From positions 1-29,552 of the IMG/VR virus record IMGVR_UViG_3300013005_001883: a DNA stretch of 29,552 bases. The stretch is one strand, 5' to 3'. Below are positions 6,354-14,765 of the stretch, piece after piece. A model generated the notes under the pieces. That model was not told where the DNA came from. It saw nothing but the letters and a program-made list of their open reading frames with translations, and did no database searches. A program made the position numbers and the translations under genes. Positions within the stretch are counted from its first letter, which is position 1, and every line of letters starts with the position of its first letter. Origin of the DNA: a virus.

Positions 6354-8484
6354 GCAGGTGTTTAACGGGTCGATACCTCAAGTTGCGATCGGCAGCGCAT
6401 ACGACCCCTTAAAGATAAATAGAGGCAAACACACGGGTCAGTTTAACCTAGGCTCAGGACTGAGCGACAAGTTTATAGGGCCAGCACCCTTAGGTGTCGG
6501 GAATCTTGCAGAGACGTCGCTCGCCATACCTAGTGCGTTTATTCATCCTGTGAAGATAGTCAATGACCTCTTTTGGGTTTTTGGATCGGACGTAGCAACT
6601 GCAGGTGCCACTCGTCGTGTTCAACTTTGGACGTACGTACCCTCAACAGCAACGTACACGTTCGTAGGGGCCGTAACCTTGACGCTCCCGACAGCCACCG
6701 CTCACACAGTTCGCGGCTTACGCGCAGTGCTTACGAACTACTCCACTGGCACTGTGTCAGTTAGCGGCGCAAGCGTCACTGGGTTAGGCTCATCTTGGCT
6801 TACAGGTTTAAGCGTTGGCTCTAGGATCGGGTTCGGCTCTATTGACCCGAACCAGATCAGTACGTGGTTCCAGATATCCAACATCTCGAACGATACGTCA
6901 TTGACACTAACAGCTAATGCAGGCAGCTTCCCGGCAGGCACACCTTATGTGATACAGGACTTGATGATCGTCCAAGCGACCACGAACGCCACGGTTACTA
7001 ATGGTGGCATCTTCGTAACTAAAGGGCTTAGGTTTGAAGACTTTACTAACCCGGCAACGACGATCCCGGCAGCTACGACCGTAGACAAGATTAAAGCAGT
7101 GTACTGGCTTAGAGATGCTGCAACCGTTACGACAACGATAGCTGGCGGTTGTGCATTAGGCGACCTCGACTCCTTAACTCAACAGTACGCGTACGTACCG
7201 CACAACACAGCTAGCGTCGCGATTCATCGATATAACATCAGAGCTCCGCTTACGTTAGTCGCAGGCGGCGCTACGTTAACGGGATCTGACATACTTATCA
7301 CTGGGTCTCAAGCTGTCCCTGGTACGTTGTCGCAGGTCAATAACGGGAGAGTAGCCACACTTCAACACGGGCCCGGGTCAGGCGTACCTTCGTTGTACTT
7401 ACTAACGACAACCCGTGTACTTAGGGCACCTTTGAGCAGTATTACAGCGGGGAACACTTCATGGTTAGCTGATTCAATGTCTGAGGTCCCAACAGGCGGT
7501 GTGTCGACTAATTTAAGCTCCGGATCTTCGCCTTTTGCAGCCTTTGACATCGCAACCAGCATAGACAAGATTGTGATAGCAGTCGGCGGCGCAGTTCCCA
7601 CTGGTGCATTGTATGTTACCGACTATAATACTGGCGGCCTTCAATTAGACAGGCGAGCATCTTGCGCAACAGGTCAGGTACCGTCGTCTCTTAGGGACCT
7701 CGACAGCCCGATACACATTCATTACATCACGTCGTCCGTCCCATCGCTATGGGTTGAGGATGGTTGGTTATTCTGGGTGTATTCAACTGGGTCCACTACC
7801 ACGTTAAACGCCTTCACCGCGTACCCATTAGCAGCTGACATTGATTTTGAAGCTGACGTACCTAATCGCATCATATGCCCTAAGATGTCATTAGGGTCTA
7901 TCCCTTCAAAGCTATATCGTGTAGCGGTGAATGCAGTACAGAACCTCGGCAGCATCGCTCTCGGTGTCGCGCCTGATATGTTCAAGACCCACGTCAGGAC
8001 CTCTGGGATTGATACTAACACTGGCGTATGGGTCGATGTGCCTCCGAATGGTGACTTAAGTGGCTTGGATGCCAATGGCGACATTCAGTTCTCATTTACG
8101 TTTCGTACGGTCGGGACCGTAATGCTGCCGGCACGCATTCAGTCTCTCGCTCTGATCTATGAGACTGAAGACTCGCTGCCAAGTCAGTACCGGTGGAACT
8201 TCGGTGACTTTAACCAGACCTCGGGCACCTTCGCGTTTAAGCAGGCTGAACTTTTCAACATCGCGGTCCCGCTTCACACCATCAACATATACCGCGCTGA
8301 CACAAATGCGCTCGTCTTGACACAGACTAGCGCGGAGACCACTAATGGTACGTTCGAATACTTCAATGGATCGACCTGGGTCGTAGGCTTGGGCCTAGAC
8401 ATCATCGGCACGCGTCGTAGATTCGTCCCAACTGGATCGCTGCCCGGCGGCGTTGACCTTTATGCGAAGTTAACGGTGGCGTAA
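6337..8484 (+). CDS. Large tail or baseplate structural protein
   Basis: 715 residues from the ATG at 6337. An upstream in-frame ATG at 6286 exists, but GGAG at 6325-6328 supports 6337. The protein is Thr/Ser/Gly/Ala-rich and beta-strand rich throughout. About residues 135-205 hold the phage virion motif GTVSVSGASVTGLGSSWL, then VGSRIGFGS, then ISNDTSLTL. This 'insert' domain recurs in phage tail and fibre proteins. A C-terminal domain from about 560 looks like a separate beta sandwich. No enzymatic motif is seen. It ends in a TAATG overlap with the next tail gene. It is probably a tail fibre or baseplate component. Confidence 0.65.
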   Translation: MKSAVEQVFNGSIPQVAIGSAYDPLKINRGKHTGQFNLGSGLSDKFIGPAPLGVGNLAETSLAIPSAFIHPVKIVNDLFWVFGSDVATAGATRRVQLWTYVPSTATYTFVGAVTLTLPTATAHTVRGLRAVLTNYSTGTVSVSGASVTGLGSSWLTGLSVGSRIGFGSIDPNQISTWFQISNISNDTSLTLTANAGSFPAGTPYVIQDLMIVQATTNATVTNGGIFVTKGLRFEDFTNPATTIPAATTVDKIKAVYWLRDAATVTTTIAGGCALGDLDSLTQQYAYVPHNTASVAIHRYNIRAPLTLVAGGATLTGSDILITGSQAVPGTLSQVNNGRVATLQHGPGSGVPSLYLLTTTRVLRAPLSSITAGNTSWLADSMSEVPTGGVSTNLSSGSSPFAAFDIATSIDKIVIAVGGAVPTGALYVTDYNTGGLQLDRRASCATGQVPSSLRDLDSPIHIHYITSSVPSLWVEDGWLFWVYSTGSTTTLNAFTAYPLAADIDFEADVPNRIICPKMSLGSIPSKLYRVAVNAVQNLGSIALGVAPDMFKTHVRTSGIDTNTGVWVDVPPNGDLSGLDANGDIQFSFTFRTVGTVMLPARIQSLALIYETEDSLPSQYRWNFGDFNQTSGTFAFKQAELFNIAVPLHTINIYRADTNALVLTQTSAETTNGTFEYFNGSTWVVGLGLDIIGTRRRFVPTGSLPGGVDLYAKLTVA

Positions 8485-9908
8485 TGGCATTAGAAGCAGC
8501 CGGCGGTGTTGTCCTAATACGATTAGACGACATGCCTGGCATCGTGCAAGATATGCTAGTCGTGCGTCTCCCTGTGTACGGCGCACGGCTCCCAGTTTCC
8601 CTGCCGACAACATACATATTTCAAGCAGCTGACGGGCCGGTCATTATCAACCGATCCTCAAGCGCTCGAGCACGGCGGTTTATCCTTTGCAGGAGAAGCA
8701 CATTGTCATACTTAAGACAATCGACTAGTGTTACGGTTACTGTTGGCCCAGTGATAGACAGTTCTGGGAACGTTGTAACGACAGCTGTACGCGCTGACTT
8801 TAAAATTTCAAAGGCTGGCGTCACCTCTGTGCTGCCTGCTGCTTCTGTTGTTCATGACTCTAATGGTGTTTACAGCATAACATTGACGGGCAGTAACGTC
8901 GATACGCTTGGGCTCTTTGACATATTCATGGGCAACCCGTCTATGTCCATGAGTGTCGCTAGTTATCGAGTTTTGGCACCGGATAGCTTCGACACTATGA
9001 TGACATTGTTACCAGGTTCGCTGGACGCCGTGCTAAACGAAGCAGCATCTGCAGCAAGTGCTGCGGGATCAGCTGATATGAAGCTCAACAGTAAGCCATC
9101 ATTGGCTGCAATTGAAGAGTCAGCAGTCCTCGCTAAGCAGATTACGAGCGAGACCATTCAGACTTCTATACAGAACCTGACTGACAGATCCGCAAAGATA
9201 AACGTTTGGGGTACGTCGCTCTTGGAGATCCCAGACACTGGCTCAACGTCATATGCTTTCACGGTCGTGATAAAAGACGACGAAGACAGGCTAGTCGACC
9301 TTGACTCGATCCCGACTGTCATCGCGACAAATGCAGCAAACGCAAACCGCTCAACGAACCTGTCAGCGGTTACACTTCACTCGACTGGAGTTTACCGTTT
9401 CACGTACACAGTAGCTAACACTCACGTAGCTGAAAGCCTGCGCATCGCCGTGTCTGGTACCGTATCAGGCGAAGCGCGCTACTCTGAGTGGATAGGTGCT
9501 GTTGTGGATTACAACAGCATAACTCTTCTTCAGCAGATTCAACTCGACTTGGCAGCTAAACCGACATTGTCGCAGATGGAGTCGTCAGCACTCGCTAAAG
9601 AAAGCACAGTCGCGTTAGTGCCCACGACAACTCGTGACTTAGTGTATAGTGCGATGCCCGACGGTCCTTGGCCTGATGGTTCTTTCGGCGACCGCTTACT
9701 GATCTCGAACAATAACAATCGGTCTGTCGGCGTTACGGGAGCAGGATCTGGTCATGTCCACTGTGTTGTGCACGAGATTGTCGAGAATGCTTTCACTGGG
9801 CCAGCTATCGACGCTACAGCTGTCGTTAAGCTACAAAATGGATTGGCATTGCAGAGCACGCTTCTAATAGTCGATAAATGCACGAGTCTTATTCCCGCAT
9901 TGTTGTAG
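8484..9908 (+). CDS. Tail structural protein with two beta-sandwich-like regions
   Basis: 474 residues, coupled to the upstream gene by TAATG. About residues 80-170 form a beta domain containing DSNGVYSITLTGSNVDTLG, typical of phage minor tail proteins ('GYYSL.L...DT.TLG'). A second, similar module spans about 235-350 and contains HSTGVYRFTYTVANTHV. Each module is followed by a short helical segment of shared design: SKPSLAAIEESAVLAK near residue 205 and AKPTLSQMESSALAKES near 362, so the protein looks internally duplicated. The C-terminal part (WPDGSFGDRLLIS and VTGAGSGHVHCVV) is a third region. It is probably part of the tail tip or upper baseplate; exact role unknown. Confidence 0.6.
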   Translation: MALEAAGGVVLIRLDDMPGIVQDMLVVRLPVYGARLPVSLPTTYIFQAADGPVIINRSSSARARRFILCRRSTLSYLRQSTSVTVTVGPVIDSSGNVVTTAVRADFKISKAGVTSVLPAASVVHDSNGVYSITLTGSNVDTLGLFDIFMGNPSMSMSVASYRVLAPDSFDTMMTLLPGSLDAVLNEAASAASAAGSADMKLNSKPSLAAIEESAVLAKQITSETIQTSIQNLTDRSAKINVWGTSLLEIPDTGSTSYAFTVVIKDDEDRLVDLDSIPTVIATNAANANRSTNLSAVTLHSTGVYRFTYTVANTHVAESLRIAVSGTVSGEARYSEWIGAVVDYNSITLLQQIQLDLAAKPTLSQMESSALAKESTVALVPTTTRDLVYSAMPDGPWPDGSFGDRLLISNNNNRSVGVTGAGSGHVHCVVHEIVENAFTGPAIDATAVVKLQNGLALQSTLLIVDKCTSLIPALL

Positions 9909-9931
9909 GTATAACCATATAGGAGGACACC

Positions 9932-10783
9932 ATGGGAGTCTATACGGGCCATCTAGGGGCCATAAACGGCATATCAAACGTTAGGAATTGGACGATCGAA
10001 GATACGTCCGACCCAAAAACAGCTGTCACATCGGCTACTCGCCGAGGCACCGCCCGTAAAGGTGGTGTTAGGAGTTGGACGGGCACGTTCTCTCAATATG
10101 GAGCTAGCCCTTCTTACATGCCGGGTGACACGATCCCATTCGTAGGGTATCGTAACTCGGCTACCGACATACGCAACACTGCCGGTATTCGTAGTACTGG
10201 TGATGTTATCGTAGACAGTGTAGCGCTTGCTTGGAACTGGAACGCTAACGAGATTCTTAGCACAGTCACTAACTTTAGCGGCGACGGTGTTTTGACACAC
10301 GCTTCTGGTGCAGGAGTTCTTGACGCGACGGTTCCTGAGTTCCGAACCCCGTGCGGTACAAACGTAATGCTCAGCGAAGCTGTACTGCCTGACGTGCTCA
10401 CTGCTTCACTCACGTTCAGCATATCGAATCAGGCTGTCGTGAGTTCGTCAACCTACGACGCTGTCAGTGGTGCATGCTGGACGAAGCGGAAGCGAGGGTC
10501 TGCACTCGACTTCACGTTGGCAATCACACAGTACAATGAAGCAGGGATTGCGCCAGTCGCGATCAGCGATGACGCGATCGTTAAGCTCTTCGTTAACACT
10601 ACTGACTTCTGGGAACTTAAGTGGTGCCAGCTTCAAGGTGTCACTGGAGTTAGCGTTGACGTTGAGACCGGTGCTATCATTCAGCAGACTCTTAATCTTA
10701 ACTTCAATGGCGTTAGGAATGGTGCGCTAGGGCACATCCGAAGGCCTGGTTCTGCAACCGATTACTGGCCATCAACACCATGA
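9932..10783 (+). CDS. Probable major tail tube protein
   Basis: 283 residues. The ATG has the strongest ribosome binding site of the tail region (AGGAGG at 9921-9926), fitting a highly made protein. Early motifs (INGISNVRNWTIED, then ARKGGVRSWTGTFSQYGASP) and the beta-rich remainder resemble phage tail tube proteins: an N-terminal 'W.......' strand, a loop, and 'W.G.' strands. It is placed directly before the frameshifted tail chaperone and the tape measure, where the tube protein gene nearly always lies. It ends with an ATGA overlap with the chaperone gene. It forms the hollow tube of the tail. Confidence 0.75.
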   Translation: MGVYTGHLGAINGISNVRNWTIEDTSDPKTAVTSATRRGTARKGGVRSWTGTFSQYGASPSYMPGDTIPFVGYRNSATDIRNTAGIRSTGDVIVDSVALAWNWNANEILSTVTNFSGDGVLTHASGAGVLDATVPEFRTPCGTNVMLSEAVLPDVLTASLTFSISNQAVVSSSTYDAVSGACWTKRKRGSALDFTLAITQYNEAGIAPVAISDDAIVKLFVNTTDFWELKWCQLQGVTGVSVDVETGAIIQQTLNLNFNGVRNGALGHIRRPGSATDYWPSTP

Positions 10784-11283
10784 CGCACGCTCATATCACA
10801 GGCGCTTCATCACCTATTAAGCTGGGTGGGGTGGTGTACAACGTGTCTCCGCTCACCGACAAAGACATCGCCGAGCTAGACGCCTACGTACGTCATGTGC
10901 ACATCCAGACGGCCATAGACGCGTCAGCGAACCAGACATCGAGCATGATCGACAGATTAGTGAATGCCGCCGTCTACCAAGCGTCATCGATCACGTTCAT
11001 GTCACCTCAAGGCGCAGCTATCATTAAGAGCCAAGATGGTGTTGCGCGTATTCTTTGGCACGGCCTTAAGCATAATCATCCCGATCTCACACATGAGCGG
11101 GTTCGCCAGATGATGTACGATAAGACGACGATTGCTGAGGCAAATAGAGTCTTCAAAGAGCTTAATGTAGATCCGCTCGCGGAGGTAGCGGCCCGGGGAA
11201 AAGCGCTGGCGGCCGCTCAATCTCGCAGGAAGAAGTCTACCTCGAGATTATCAAAAGGTACAAGATCACGCCCAAAGAAATAG
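10780..11283 (+). CDS. Tail assembly chaperone, short (G-type) product
   Basis: 167 residues, the product of normal decoding. It starts with an ATGA overlap on the tail tube gene. The body is mostly helical with LGGVVYNVSPLTDKDIAELD near the start, a common opening of phage tail assembly chaperones ('G..Y.L.PLT..D..E.E'). After the slippery site (11196-11202) the last 26 codons encode a strongly basic tail rich in Arg, Lys and Ser. This is what one expects when the downstream sequence is really selected in another frame. By analogy with lambda gpG it binds the tape measure and recruits tail tube subunits. Confidence 0.8.
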   Translation: MTHAHITGASSPIKLGGVVYNVSPLTDKDIAELDAYVRHVHIQTAIDASANQTSSMIDRLVNAAVYQASSITFMSPQGAAIIKSQDGVARILWHGLKHNHPDLTHERVRQMMYDKTTIAEANRVFKELNVDPLAEVAARGKALAAAQSRRKKSTSRLSKGTRSRPKK

Positions 11284-11393
11284 CAGAGCTTACGCGCTAT
11301 CAACAGTACGCACTACTTGGCATGATAGAGCCCAAGCATAAAACATTTGACACGCTCGAGGACTATCACGAATGGCTAACGAAGCGGTCATAG
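10780..11393 (+). CDS. Tail assembly chaperone, -1 frameshift (GT-type) product
   Basis: Reading the slippery heptamer 11196-11202 with a -1 shift joins the first 141 codons to 63 codons in the -1 frame, giving a 204-residue protein ending at TAG 11391-11393. The extension holds a protein-like sequence with EEVYLEIIKRYKITPKEIAE, then LTRYQQYALLGM and EDYHEWLTK. It resembles the T part of other chaperones ('...PW.....L...QQ..L'). No separate start codon with a ribosome binding site serves this frame. The extension overlaps the tape measure start (11372) by 22 bases. Lambda gpGT works the same way: the T domain contacts tail tube protein. The frame join is inferred from sequence, not shown experimentally. 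Confidence 0.85.
11196..11202 (+). promoter_or_regulatory. -1 programmed frameshift slippery site GGGAAAA
   Basis: In the zero frame this is read G GGA AAA, a canonical X XXY YYZ heptamer and nearly the lambda site (G GGA AAG). Slipping back one base gives GGG AAA in the -1 frame. A GC-rich stretch with AGCG and CGCT arms follows at 11202-11217 and could form a short stimulatory hairpin, though lambda needs none. The position, about 85% through the G-type product and right before the tape measure, is the standard one. Confidence 0.85.
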
Positions 11394-13258
11394 ACATCAA
11401 GGCGAATAATCGCAAGCTTGAGTCAGATCTTGACGAGTCAGAAGCCCTAGTGAAGCAGTTCGCAGGTGGTGTCAAGATCGCACTTGCAGCTGTAGCTGGT
11501 GCATTTGTATTTGGTGCGGTAAAAGACACCATATCGGGTTGGATCAGCGACGCGTCCGGTGCCAGTGATGCGACTGCAAAGTTAGCAGCGGTTATCACCT
11601 CTACGGGAGGCGCCGCTGGCTACACCGCAGATCAGCTGGCGCAGATGGCCGACGAACTTGAAAAGACCACTGGGATTCAAGCTGAGTCAATCCAACAAGC
11701 TCAAGCGCTCTTGCTTACGTTCGATAACGTAAGAGGTGATCAGTTCCAAAAAGCGACTGATCTTGCAACTGACCTCGCTACAACGTTGGGAGTCGATGTC
11801 ACAGCCGCTGCGCGTATGGTCGGCAAGGCGCTCGACGATCCTGTTGATGCAGTCAACGCGCTCGCCCGAGCAGGTGTTGACTTCACCGACGAACAAAAGG
11901 AGATGATCCAGACGATGGCTGAGTCTGGAGACGTCCTCGGCGCGCAAGAGCTAATACTGTCAGCGCTTGAGGGTAAAGTAGGCGGTGTAGCTGAAGCGAT
12001 GGGTAAGACGTTCTCTGGGCAAGTCGCTATCTTAGGTGCGAAGTTCGGTGACCTCGGTGAGACAATTGGAGGGGCACTCATCCCTTACATCGAGGCGTTA
12101 CTGCCAGCAGCTGAGATCGCGATACAAGGCGCACAGGCTCTTCTTGATATCTTCGCAGAATTCGCTGGGGCTGGTGAAGACTTTCAGACTTCGTTCGCGG
12201 ACAGCATTGTCGAAGCTCTTCGGACAGTAGTCACGTTCGGTGTCGACACCTTCACGTATCTGATGGCAGTCTCAGAGACTTGGAGCATGCAGTCTGAGCG
12301 TGATACGCTCGCGGTGTACTTATCTTTCACTACTCTTTTCGAAGATCTCAAGCACTGGTTCACCGAGGCGATGCCGGCCTACTTGAAATGGTTCGGCGAA
12401 AACTGGACAAACATGTTCGATGACGTTGCGAATTACACGTCAACGGTTGTCTCGAACATGTGGACTAACCTAAAGAACTTCTTCAGTAACATTTGGAAGT
12501 GGCTGTCCGGTGAGGAGACTTCATTCGAGTGGAAGGGGTTAACTGAAGGTTTCGAAGCAACTACTAAAGCACTGCCCGAGATCGCAAAGCGCAACTTAAC
12601 AGACACGGAGACCTATCTTAAGGACTCCATAGCGCAAATGGACGATGATATCGCAGCAGTGTATGCACGTCGTAAGCAAGAAGGCGATGCGTTCATCGAG
12701 ACTATGTTTAAGCGTGACAAGAAAGTCAAAACTGACTTCGAAACCACAGAGTCGAAAGAGCGACGAAAGCTAGGTAAAGAAGAGAAACCCAAAGAGGACA
12801 AGTCCAAAGAAGATAAGTCCAAAGAAGCCAAGACTAAAGAGGACAAACCTAAAGAGCAAGCGCAACCTAAAGAACCAGTGATATCGGGAGGCCAAACAGT
12901 TGGTGTAGAGGAGCTTTACGACCGAATAAGCCAAGCATCTGCAAAGTCGCCCGAGGTTGATGTGAATGCGCAACAGCAGGCTATGGCTTTGATGCAGATG
13001 TTTAAGCCTATCACACAAGATCAACAAGTTGCAGCTGATAAGGAAAGGCAAGAAGATGAGAATCTCGAGATCGCGAATGTGAACGTACCTGCACCGCCGG
13101 AAGTACCAGTGATGCGCAAGGAGAATTTCGCTAGTAAGGAGACCGTAGACTACTCTAATGTTTTCACCTTGATGGTACAGAAGTTAGGTAATGTCGAGTA
13201 CGCAGTTGACCGTGTGGCAGTCGCAATTAAAGAGCTTGATGTAGGAGCTGTGATCTAA
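11372..13258 (+). CDS. Tape measure protein
   Basis: 628 residues, the usual location right after the frameshifted chaperone. The N-terminus is helical with a hydrophobic stretch (about 34-50: VKIALAAVAGAFVFGAV). Next comes the tape-measure domain: ATAKLAAVITSTGGAAGYTA, then LEKTTGIQAESIQQAQALLL and TTLGVDVTAAARMVGKALDD, which match phage TP901/lambda-type tape measure cores. A Trp-rich region (about 330-385) and a Lys/Glu-rich repeat (about 473-502) follow. With about 1.5 angstrom per residue, as known for tape measures, the tail would be near 90-95 nm. It is a scaffold for the tail tube and may enter the host during injection. It ends in TAATG with the next gene. Confidence 0.9.
   Translation: MANEAVIDIKANNRKLESDLDESEALVKQFAGGVKIALAAVAGAFVFGAVKDTISGWISDASGASDATAKLAAVITSTGGAAGYTADQLAQMADELEKTTGIQAESIQQAQALLLTFDNVRGDQFQKATDLATDLATTLGVDVTAAARMVGKALDDPVDAVNALARAGVDFTDEQKEMIQTMAESGDVLGAQELILSALEGKVGGVAEAMGKTFSGQVAILGAKFGDLGETIGGALIPYIEALLPAAEIAIQGAQALLDIFAEFAGAGEDFQTSFADSIVEALRTVVTFGVDTFTYLMAVSETWSMQSERDTLAVYLSFTTLFEDLKHWFTEAMPAYLKWFGENWTNMFDDVANYTSTVVSNMWTNLKNFFSNIWKWLSGEETSFEWKGLTEGFEATTKALPEIAKRNLTDTETYLKDSIAQMDDDIAAVYARRKQEGDAFIETMFKRDKKVKTDFETTESKERRKLGKEEKPKEDKSKEDKSKEAKTKEDKPKEQAQPKEPVISGGQTVGVEELYDRISQASAKSPEVDVNAQQQAMALMQMFKPITQDQQVAADKERQEDENLEIANVNVPAPPEVPVMRKENFASKETVDYSNVFTLMVQKLGNVEYAVDRVAVAIKELDVGAVI
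12788..12877 (+). repeat. Tandem 15-base repeat coding for Lys/Glu-rich pentapeptides in the tape measure
   Basis: Four consecutive 15-base units (12788-12847) encode PKEDK, SKEDK, SKEAK and TKEDK. They are followed by the longer or partial units PKEQAQ and PKEP. The DNA units share AAAGA cores with synonymous changes, so the repeat is probably old or selected at protein level. It forms a highly charged, likely helical or flexible linker between the Trp-rich region and the C-terminal part of the tape measure. Confidence 0.85.
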
Positions 13259-14016
13259 TGGGGCTTTACTCTAATGTTGTCGCATGTGAAGAAGTTCATG
13301 GCTCTAAGAAAGAGTCAGCCTCGCTAACTGGCTTTAACGCTTCAGTGTCACTCAAGTGTGCATATGCCGATAGGTACGACCTCGTGGACGACCTGATAAG
13401 CAATGCTAGATCCTGGCCCGACTTCGCACTCGCAAAGGCAAGGCAGGCTTCTATATCTCCAGTGTATGCCAAGTACACTACACCAGCTGGTCATCAAACC
13501 TGCGAGTACGAGGACGCTGTTGTCACTGTGACGTACAGCACAGAGGCGGATCGAGACTTGATCACTGAATCGATTGAACCCACAGCTGAGTTCAGAACGC
13601 TCGACCACCGTAATTATCGATGGTCGTCTGCTAATGGCCTGTTGCTTAATGAGAACGAGACACCCGGGCAGCTCATTCGTGGCCTTAACATCGTGCGAAC
13701 GCTACATAATGTACCCGCGGTGCCGGCTGCGCTCTTAACACTGCCAGGTACGGTGAACCTTGCAGCGTACACATCCGTCTTACTTGGGCTAACGTTTGCG
13801 CCTGAGACGCTGCTGTTCGGCATCCAACCTATCACGCGAAGTATAAAGCTAAGCGGCAGCACTGGGTATAATGTCACTGTGAAGATGTCGTATAAGGCAT
13901 CAACGTGGAACAGATTTTGGAATCAGAAGACAAACAGTTACGAACCTATCTATGAGTACGGTGGCGGCGTCGTTAAACCGTATGTCCCGCTCTCTTTTTC
14001 GGACTTCCTATTCTAA
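13258..14016 (+). CDS. Probable distal tail protein
   Basis: 252 residues, joined to the tape measure by TAATG. It is beta-rich with ISPVYAKYTTPAGHQTCEYED (shown in part at about residues 69-88), a segment with TLDHRNYRWSS, an ETLLFG motif near 183, and YNVTVKMSYKASTWNRFW near 205. The layout (a core strand pair, a capping domain, then 'Y.V...F.YK...WN') recurs in proteins encoded just after tape measures of environmental siphoviruses. By location it could be the distal tail (Dit-like) protein linking tube and tip. I cannot assign a named family with confidence. Confidence 0.5.
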   Translation: MGLYSNVVACEEVHGSKKESASLTGFNASVSLKCAYADRYDLVDDLISNARSWPDFALAKARQASISPVYAKYTTPAGHQTCEYEDAVVTVTYSTEADRDLITESIEPTAEFRTLDHRNYRWSSANGLLLNENETPGQLIRGLNIVRTLHNVPAVPAALLTLPGTVNLAAYTSVLLGLTFAPETLLFGIQPITRSIKLSGSTGYNVTVKMSYKASTWNRFWNQKTNSYEPIYEYGGGVVKPYVPLSFSDFLF

Positions 14017-14765
14017 TGTACGTCCCTGGAGATAAGGTCAAAAAAGAGCATCTCAATGCACTGATAGCGTTGCTTGGCGACGGCTTTTCAGGCGAAGGCT
14101 TCGTGTCGTCACAAGGAGATATTGTACAGAAGACTAGGCCCAAGCCAACTGATGATGTCGTTATCATTCCTCAGCAGGCGATGCCCCGCTACTCAGCGTA
14201 TGTTGTCACTAATAATAACGGGCTAGATCCTTTTGCGTACGATGCCGACACTAAGAAGCCTTTGATGAAGGTGACACGACTCGATGTGCAAAGCAGCGGT
14301 GACGCGTTGATGGTCACTAACGACGGCGTGGCGATTTCAGCAAACCAACGAGGGTATGGTCGCATCCTACGTGAAGGTGAATTTGCTTGGGTGCAAGCGG
14401 ACGAGAACTGCACAGGTCCATGCGGCATCGACCCGTCAACAGGCAAGCTAAAGCAAGGATGGCCTGGTTTCATATCTGGAGGTTTCGCTAACATTGATGG
14501 CGCATTATGCGCATACGTCACTAGGTATCGAAGCCTCCTTATCGGAAAGGCCGTATCCGGTGGCGGTGGCCAGTGGTCTCGTGTTAATGTAACTCTTTAC
14601 AAGACGAACGTCAACATAGGTCCTCTTCCCGCAGGATTAGCAGTTCCTCCACTGACGACTGCCGTCATACCGTCTATAAATCTTGCACCTAGCACAGTGC
14701 GTGTTGGTGGTACCTGTCTCTTGGTCCCTAATAATGGGCTTTACTTTTGTGTTGAGGTTTGCTAA
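14016..14765 (+). CDS. Tail tip-associated protein of unknown function
   Basis: 249 residues, start coupled by TAATG. The N-terminus (VPGDKVKKEHLNALIALL) is helical, followed by a Gly-rich loop and a beta-rich body containing VVTNNNGLDPFAYDADTKKP and a short cysteine loop (ENCTGPCGID near residue 130). The last residues (YFCVEVC) carry two more cysteines. No enzymatic motif is seen. Between the distal tail protein and the cysteine-rich protein it is probably part of the tail tip. Similar 'helix then GDPL..F.V.' proteins appear at this position in planctomycete-type phages, but I state that from memory with low certainty. Confidence 0.5.
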   Translation: MYVPGDKVKKEHLNALIALLGDGFSGEGFVSSQGDIVQKTRPKPTDDVVIIPQQAMPRYSAYVVTNNNGLDPFAYDADTKKPLMKVTRLDVQSSGDALMVTNDGVAISANQRGYGRILREGEFAWVQADENCTGPCGIDPSTGKLKQGWPGFISGGFANIDGALCAYVTRYRSLLIGKAVSGGGGQWSRVNVTLYKTNVNIGPLPAGLAVPPLTTAVIPSINLAPSTVRVGGTCLLVPNNGLYFCVEVC

